In this document: positions 12,577-16,487 of the stretch, in pieces
How the letters are laid out: each line of letters opens with the position of its first letter
How positions within the stretch are numbered: position 1 is the stretch's first letter
Assembly (NCBI GenBank): GCA_035711465.1
Contig: DASTCC010000340.1
Coordinates: forward strand, 1-16,487
Reading direction: 5' to 3'
DNA from: DASTCC01 sp035711465
GTDB lineage: Bacteria; Acidobacteriota; Vicinamibacteria; Vicinamibacterales; SCN-69-37
Length of the DNA: 16,487 bases
Notes under the pieces: model-generated
Told to the model about the DNA's origin: nothing
Database searches by the model: none
Seen by the model: only the letters and a program-made list of their open reading frames with translations
Program-made: the position numbers and the translations under genes

Positions 12577-13683
12577 CTACTTGCCGTCCCGCACCTTGAA
12601 TCGCTCGTACGTCCGCAGCGTGTTCAGCGTCATCGCCTCGGTGCTGAACTCCTTGATCACGCGATCACGCCCGGCAGCACCGAATGCCGCACGCTGCGAT
12701 GGTTCGCGCAGCAGCGTCACGATCGCCGCGGCCATTGCCGCGTCGTCCTGAGGCGGCACCAGCAGGCCGGTCTCGCCGTCGACGACCGACTCGGGAATGC
12801 CGCCGGCGCGGGTGCCGACCACCGCCCGGCCGCAGGCCATGGCCTCGAGGACCGACGATCCCAGCCCTTCGGTCACCGAGCTCATCGCGAACAGGTCGAA
12901 CGACTTCATCAACCCGAGGACGTCGCCGCGGAAGCCGCCGAGCAGCACGTGGCGCTCGAGGCCGAGGTCCTTGATCTGCCGTGTCAGAGCGTCGCGCAGT
13001 TCGCCCTCGCCCAGGATCAGGAAGCGCGTGTCCGGCTCCTCCCGCACGACGCGGGCGGCGGCGGCGACCAGATGCCGCTGCCCCTTGTGCGGCGCCAGGG
13101 CAGCGACGTTGCCGACGATCGGCGCGCCGTGCGGCAGCCAGAACGTGCCGTGCGCGTCGACCACCGGCTGCTTGTCGACGAGCCCGACGTTGACGCCGTC
13201 GTGGACGACGGCGATGCGATCGGCCGGAATGCCGTCGGCTTCGAGGATCGACGCGATCGCGCGCGAGGCGGCGATGAAGACGTCGATCTTGCCGTGCTTC
13301 CATTTCGAGAACGCGTGCTGCTTGAGATGAAAGTCGACCCGCCGTGCCGCGACGAACAGCGGCCGCCGCGCCAGGCCGCTCTTCATCTGCAGCGCCATCG
13401 CCGCGAGCGCGATCGCCATCGGATCGTGCGCGTGCACGACCTCGGGCTGGACGTCGGCGAAGATCTTCGCGAGCTGCCACCCGGCGTGGACGTCGAACTC
13501 GCTGCGCGGCGAGAAGCCGATGAACCGCAGCCCTTCCTGCGCCCGTCGCTTCAGCTCGCCATTGTCGTGACCGACGAGCACGGCGGTGTGGCCCAGCTCC
13601 GACAGGCCGGTGACCAGCTGCAGCACCTGGTTCTGGCCGCCGCGCCACGTTTCGGCGGTGTCGATGTGCAGCGTTCTAGTCAC
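12577..13683 (-). CDS. GT4-family glycosyltransferase
   Basis: A 368-residue GT-B-fold retaining glycosyltransferase. The N-terminal WRGGQNQVLQL at 13-23 is the acceptor-side glycine-rich loop. VHAHDP at 83-88 and VVHDGVN at 159-165 are typical. The nucleotide-sugar half starts at GNVAALAPHKGQ (191-202), with the E-x7-E motif at Glu272 and Glu280 in TEGLGSSVLEAM. It is probably a peripheral membrane enzyme of lipopolysaccharide or other glycan assembly; donor and acceptor cannot be read. GTG start at 13683 overlaps the upstream GT2 stop by 8 nt, so the two form an operon. No further glycan genes are nearby. Confidence 0.9.
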   Translation of the reverse strand: MTRTLHIDTAETWRGGQNQVLQLVTGLSELGHTAVLVGHDNGELKRRAQEGLRFIGFSPRSEFDVHAGWQLAKIFADVQPEVVHAHDPMAIALAAMALQMKSGLARRPLFVAARRVDFHLKQHAFSKWKHGKIDVFIAASRAIASILEADGIPADRIAVVHDGVNVGLVDKQPVVDAHGTFWLPHGAPIVGNVAALAPHKGQRHLVAAAARVVREEPDTRFLILGEGELRDALTRQIKDLGLERHVLLGGFRGDVLGLMKSFDLFAMSSVTEGLGSSVLEAMACGRAVVGTRAGGIPESVVDGETGLLVPPQDDAAMAAAIVTLLREPSQRAAFGAAGRDRVIKEFSTEAMTLNTLRTYERFKVRDGK

Positions 13684-14422
13684 GCCGCCCCAGCGCCCAG
13701 AGCTTCGCGAACTTCAGGAAGACGTAGTGCGCGTTCATCGACGAGACGATCAGGCCGGGAACGCCGTCGAGGCAGCCGCGCCTGAGCACGTAGTTGCGCA
13801 GGAACGCCGCCGGCGGATGCAGCACCAGGTCCGCGAGGCCCGCGCGTCGTCCCTCGTCGAACATGGCCTGCGCCGCCAGCGTCGTGTAGCGGTCCATCGT
13901 CTGGTGATGATGGGTGATGTCGCGGTAGGCGTAGTGCTGAAGATCCTGCGCCAGCCGGCCCGGTTCGCCATCCGACTCGACGGACTCGTGCACGCGCTTG
14001 GGCTTCCAGCGCGCGCGCCGGCGATCGTAGAGACGGAGCTGATAGTCCGGATACCAGTCCGTCGTCCTGATCCAGCGGCCGAGATGCCAGGTGACGCGCG
14101 GAATGCGATAGCCGGGACGATCGGCGCGGGCGAGCGTCGCGCGAATCTCGTCGGCGAGCGCCGGCGTGACACGCTCGTCGGCGTCGACCGACAGGATCCA
14201 GTCGTGCGATGCCTCCGCGGCGGCGAAGTTCTTCTGCGCGCTGTAGCCGGGCCAGTCGTTGACGATCACGCGCGCGCCGCGCGCCCGCGCGAGGTCCGCG
14301 GTGCCGTCGGTGCTGCCGCTGTCGACGACGAGAATCTCGTCGGCCCAGGCGACGGAGGCGAGACACGCCTCGATGTTGGTCGCTTCGTTGAGCGTGATGA
14401 TCGTGACGGTGACGGCCGGCAC
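13676..14422 (-). CDS. GT2-family glycosyltransferase, WaaE/LgtF-like
   Basis: A 248-residue GT-A-fold enzyme. Seen: TIITLNEATNIE at 7-18, ILVVDSGSTDGT at 30-41, WPGYSAQKNFA at 57-67, and the metal-binding SVDADERV at 78-85 (Asp80, Asp82). The AQKNFA plus DADERV pairing is typical of the WaaE/KdtX and LgtF lipopolysaccharide core group. A C-terminal segment around LRNYVLRRG may contact the membrane. GTG at 14422 was chosen because homology begins directly after it; no Shine-Dalgarno sequence is seen, and TATATT lies 8 nt upstream. It overlaps the following GT4 gene. Confidence 0.88.
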   Translation of the reverse strand: MPAVTVTIITLNEATNIEACLASVAWADEILVVDSGSTDGTADLARARGARVIVNDWPGYSAQKNFAAAEASHDWILSVDADERVTPALADEIRATLARADRPGYRIPRVTWHLGRWIRTTDWYPDYQLRLYDRRRARWKPKRVHESVESDGEPGRLAQDLQHYAYRDITHHHQTMDRYTTLAAQAMFDEGRRAGLADLVLHPPAAFLRNYVLRRGCLDGVPGLIVSSMNAHYVFLKFAKLWALGRRD

Positions 14423-14430
14423 CGAGGCGG

Positions 14431-14436
14431 AATATA
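14431..14436 (-). promoter_or_regulatory. Candidate -10 box of the GT2-GT4 operon
   Basis: TATATT on the minus strand matches five of six -10 bases and lies 8 nt before the GTG start, with no ribosome-binding site between, which suggests a leaderless transcript. The -35 position falls inside the 14437-14459 hairpin and has no consensus match. Confidence 0.4.
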
Positions 14437-14459
14437 GCGCACTGGCGACGCCAGTGCGC
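14437..14459 (-). terminator. Perfect 10-bp hairpin between tolC-like and GT2 genes
   Basis: GCGCACTGGC (14437-14446) pairs perfectly with GCCAGTGCGC (14450-14459) around a 3-nt loop. It lies about 50 nt after the TolC-family stop and is followed on the minus strand by TATATT, only a weak U-rich tail. It may end the tolC transcript, or act as an operator for the GT2 promoter it abuts. Confidence 0.5.
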
Positions 14460-14497
14460 GGCTCGGGCCTCGGGCCTCGAGCCCCCGGGCCCGAGCC
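14460..14497. repeat. Heptamer repeats within a 9-bp inverted repeat
   Basis: Three 7-bp units, CTCGGGC, CTCGGGC and CTCGAGC, run from 14462 to 14482. GGCTCGGGC (14460-14468) pairs with GCCCGAGCC (14489-14497), so the block can also fold as a stem. It lies directly after the TolC-family stop and may help terminate that transcript. Confidence 0.6.
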
Positions 14498-14508
14498 TGC
14501 GCGAAGGC

Positions 14509-16080
14509 CTACCGCACTCGCTGCACGCGCTGGAACAGGATCAGCGCCCGGTTGTAGGCGATGATCGCGTTCAGCTCCGCCGTGCGCGCGTCGGCCAGCT
14601 GCTGCTGGCGCACCTGCAGGTCGAGGTTGGTCGAGATGCCGACCTCGAAGCGCCGCTGCTCGGCGTCGAGGTTGCGCTGGCTGGCGTCGAGCGCCGCGCG
14701 CGCCGCCTCGACCTGGCGGAAGTTGTTCTGCACGCTGCGCGCCGCGTCGCGCACCTGCTGGACCACGGCGAGCTCGAGATCGCGCACTTGCACGAGCGAC
14801 TGCTGCCGCTGAATCTGGAGGCTGGTCAGCTGCGCCTTGGCCGCCGAGTTGCCGAGCGGATAGCGGAAGTTCAGGCTCGTCGTCCACGCCGGATACGTGA
14901 ACAGGAAGACGTCGTTGAGCACGCTGCCGAAGCCGCGGCTGAGCTCGTCGATGTTGGTCGCCCGGCCGCCGGTGCCGGAAGCGGAGTAGTCGAGCTGGAA
15001 ATCGAGATCGGGCTTGACGTTGTTCCTGCCGACCTTGATGTTGAGATCGGTGAGCTCGAGGTTGCGCTTCGCGATCGTCAGGTCGATGCGGTTGGCGAGC
15101 GCATTCTGGATCGCCCGGTTGAGATCGATCTCGACCGGCTGCAGCTGGATCTGATCGGTCGGCACGATCGCGATATCCCAGAAGTCCTGGCGCTCCGAGT
15201 CGAAGATCAGACGGCGCAGGTTGTCCTCGGCCGCGGAGATCCGCGCTTCGGCCGCGATCGTCTGCACCCGGCTGCGCGCGACCGCCGCTTCGTTGGCGAT
15301 GATGTCCGTCTGCGGCGAAACGCCGACGTTGACGCGGGCACGGGCGTTGGCGAGCGCGTTGACCTCGAGCTGCTCGTTCTGCTGCGCGACCTTCAGGTTC
15401 TCGCGCGCCGCCACGAGATCCAGATACGCGTTCTTGACGTTGGCCTCGGTGGTGACGATCGTCTGCTGGAGGTCGAGGTCCTCGATCACCTGCAGCCGCT
15501 GACTCGACTCGAGCCCGGCGCGCTGCGGATCGATGACGAGTCCATTCCAGAGCGGCTGCACGAAGCGGAGCTGCAGCCCGGAGCCCAGCCCCGGGTTGTA
15601 GGTGCCGCCGGCGCCGCCCGAGTAGCTGCGGTTGCCGTTCCAGTTGGCCGAATAGCTGGCGCCATACCAGGGCAGCTGTTGTTGGATGTTGCCGCTCCCG
15701 GAGATGCGCTCAGATTGCGAGACGACGAGCGTGCCGTCGAAGTTGCGCTGCGGCTGGTTCTCAGTCGAGTTGTACGAGACGCCTGACGACACGACCGGCA
15801 GGAACGCTGCGCGCGCCTGCGCGATCGACTGCGCCGCGATGTCCACCTGCATCCGCTGGACCTTGAGGCCGAGGTTGGCCTCCATCGCCATGCGGACGGC
15901 TTCGTCCATCGACAGCTGAAGATTCGGCCCCTGAGGCGTCAGCGCCGGTGCGGCGGGCGCCTGCGGAGGCGGCGTCTGCGCCTGCTGTGCGGCAAGACCG
16001 ACCGGGGCGAGGAACGCCGCCGCGGTCAGAAGCGCCGTGACACGCAGACCCGAAGCTCGCCGTGAATGCTGGTTCGACAT
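14509..16080 (-). CDS. TolC family outer membrane protein
   Basis: A 523-residue exported protein. A basic start (RRASGLR) and hydrophobic stretch at 14-30 form a signal peptide with cleavage near Ala30/Ala31. A Gln/Pro/Ala-rich stretch follows to about 50. Two outer-membrane-efflux repeats follow: the first opens with LSMDEAVRMAMEANLGLKVQR at 56-76, and the second starts near PVEIDLNRAIQNALANRIDL. Long heptad-like helices such as QQNEQLEVNALANARARVNVG match the periplasmic coiled coil. TolC-type trimers form the outer-membrane channel of efflux pumps or type I secretion. No membrane-fusion or inner-membrane pump gene is adjacent, so the substrate is unknown. ATG at 16080 has GGAG eight nt upstream. 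It diverges from the S9 peptidase. Confidence 0.9.
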   Translation of the reverse strand: MSNQHSRRASGLRVTALLTAAAFLAPVGLAAQQAQTPPPQAPAAPALTPQGPNLQLSMDEAVRMAMEANLGLKVQRMQVDIAAQSIAQARAAFLPVVSSGVSYNSTENQPQRNFDGTLVVSQSERISGSGNIQQQLPWYGASYSANWNGNRSYSGGAGGTYNPGLGSGLQLRFVQPLWNGLVIDPQRAGLESSQRLQVIEDLDLQQTIVTTEANVKNAYLDLVAARENLKVAQQNEQLEVNALANARARVNVGVSPQTDIIANEAAVARSRVQTIAAEARISAAEDNLRRLIFDSERQDFWDIAIVPTDQIQLQPVEIDLNRAIQNALANRIDLTIAKRNLELTDLNIKVGRNNVKPDLDFQLDYSASGTGGRATNIDELSRGFGSVLNDVFLFTYPAWTTSLNFRYPLGNSAAKAQLTSLQIQRQQSLVQVRDLELAVVQQVRDAARSVQNNFRQVEAARAALDASQRNLDAEQRRFEVGISTNLDLQVRQQQLADARTAELNAIIAYNRALILFQRVQRVR

Positions 16081-16109
16081 GTGCAGTTCTCCAACTGAAC
16101 GCGTTGTTG

Positions 16110-16164
16110 GGTCTGACCCCCATCCGACCCTGGTCTGACCCTCGTCTGACCCCGGTCTGACCCC
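16110..16164. repeat. Five tandem 11-bp units in the tolC/S9 peptidase spacer
   Basis: Five contiguous 11-bp units: GGTCTGACCCC, CATCCGACCCT, GGTCTGACCCT, CGTCTGACCCC and GGTCTGACCCC. The array ends one base before TATACT (16166-16171). The 11-bp period is about one DNA helical turn, so repeated sites would face the same side; this could be an operator for either divergent gene or a degenerate minisatellite. Confidence 0.75.
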
Positions 16165-16165
16165 C

Positions 16166-16171
16166 TATACT
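16166..16171 (+). promoter_or_regulatory. Candidate -10 box of the S9 peptidase gene
   Basis: TATACT matches five of six -10 bases. No consensus -35 is present; that position lies inside the 11-bp repeats, which is compatible with activator-dependent transcription. The opposite strand reads TAGTAT at 16167-16172, so the same spot could also serve the divergent tolC-like gene. Confidence 0.4.
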
Positions 16172-16197
16172 AACGGCCGAGATTCGCGTTTCCGGGA

Positions 16198-16250
16198 CCG
16201 GGACGTCCCGGGCGACGGAACCTTAGACGTGGCAAAGCCACGTTCCGTCG
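16198..16250. repeat. 14-bp palindrome and long bulged hairpin
   Basis: CCGGGACGTCCCGG at 16198-16211 is a perfect palindrome. Directly after it, CGACGGA (16213-16219) pairs with TCCGTCG (16244-16250), and ACGTGGC (16227-16233) with GCCACGT (16237-16243) around AAA, leaving a 7-nt bulge on one side. It would lie in the 5' leader of the peptidase message. It looks like a dispersed intergenic repeat; copy number cannot be judged here. Confidence 0.6.
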
Positions 16251-16286
16251 TGCCAGCCCTCGTCCAGACCTGAAAGAGTGCAAACC

Positions 16287-16487
16287 ATGCGCCGACTTTT
16301 CGTCCTCACCCTGACCGTGCTGTCCGCGGCCCCGTTCCTGGCGGCCCAGCGGCCTCAGCCCGCCACCCCGGCCGCCTCGATGCTCACCGTCGACAGCATC
16401 ATGCGCGGACCCAAGCTCGTCGGGACACCCCCGAGCGCCATCCGGTGGTCGCGGGACAGCTCGAAGATCTACTTCTCCTGGCAGCGG
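16287..16487 (+). CDS. S9 family (DPP-IV-like) peptidase, N-terminal fragment
   Basis: The first 67 codons of an open frame that runs off the window. Residues 1-20 (MRRLFVLTLTVLSAAPFLAA) form a Sec signal peptide, so the product is exported. LTVDSIMRGPKLVG followed by IRWSRDSSKIYFSW resembles the start of the beta-propeller of DPP-IV-like prolyl peptidases. The catalytic domain is outside the window, so the call relies on this short stretch. A modest AAAGAG lies eight nt before the ATG. The gene diverges from the TolC-family gene. Confidence 0.65.
   Translation, partial: MRRLFVLTLTVLSAAPFLAAQRPQPATPAASMLTVDSIMRGPKLVGTPPSAIRWSRDSSKIYFSWQR

Noticed and set aside
16110..16164. Possible CRISPR array
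   Set aside because: The 11-bp units are contiguous with no spacers, and no cas genes are nearby.

Overview
This is a GC-rich, gene-dense bacterial segment of ordinary chromosomal character. There are no transposase, phage or plasmid genes and no RNA genes that I can see. The combination of a PyrR-led pyrimidine operon, a DUF2400/TIGR02757 protein, an N-terminally membrane-anchored alkaline-phosphatase-like protein, a TolC protein and a DPP-IV-like peptidase, together with GTG/TTG starts and overlapping genes, suggests a Gram-negative, high-GC member of Acidobacteriota (perhaps Vicinamibacteria). That placement is inference from gene content; no marker gene is present.

Layout. 1-64: REP-like hairpin. 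65-763 (-): receiver-PilZ protein. 948-2065 (+): a LysW-like zinc-ribbon protein with a very acidic tail, overlapping larE by 4 nt, behind a promoter with a perfect TATAAT. 2081-2818 (-): SAM methyltransferase. 2963-3553 (+): Pal-like OmpA lipoprotein. 3540-6027 (-): pyrK-pyrD-pyrF, three overlapping or abutting genes for the dihydroorotate dehydrogenase complex and OMP decarboxylase. 6104-7870 (+): membrane protein with a degenerate alkaline-phosphatase-like domain. 7887-8063: pyr leader. 8064-11520 (+): pyrR-pyrB-pyrC-pyrE. 11525-12400 (+): DUF2400 protein. 12421-12540: nested inverted-repeat element. 12577-14422 (-): GT2 then GT4 glycosyltransferases. 14509-16080 (-): TolC family protein. 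16081-16286: divergent regulatory and repeat-rich spacer. 16287-16487 (+): start of an S9 peptidase, cut by the window edge.

Together pyrB, pyrC, pyrD/pyrK, pyrE and pyrF cover UMP synthesis from carbamoyl phosphate onward; carA/carB are not here. The pyr genes lie in two divergent blocks with the phosphatase-like gene between them. Only the pyrRBCE block carries a recognisable PyrR-binding RNA element. Its leader also contains a 43-codon ORF and a hairpin touching the pyrR ribosome-binding site, which points to translational rather than terminator-based control.

The most unusual items are: the LysW-like carrier, with 33 acidic residues in its last 49 and a terminal DWDE, coupled to a three-cysteine LarE; the architecture of the pyr leader; the phosphatase-like protein that appears to lack its nucleophile and SDHG metal ligands; and several short structured intergenic repeats (7-bp, 9-bp and 11-bp tandem units and long perfect hairpins).
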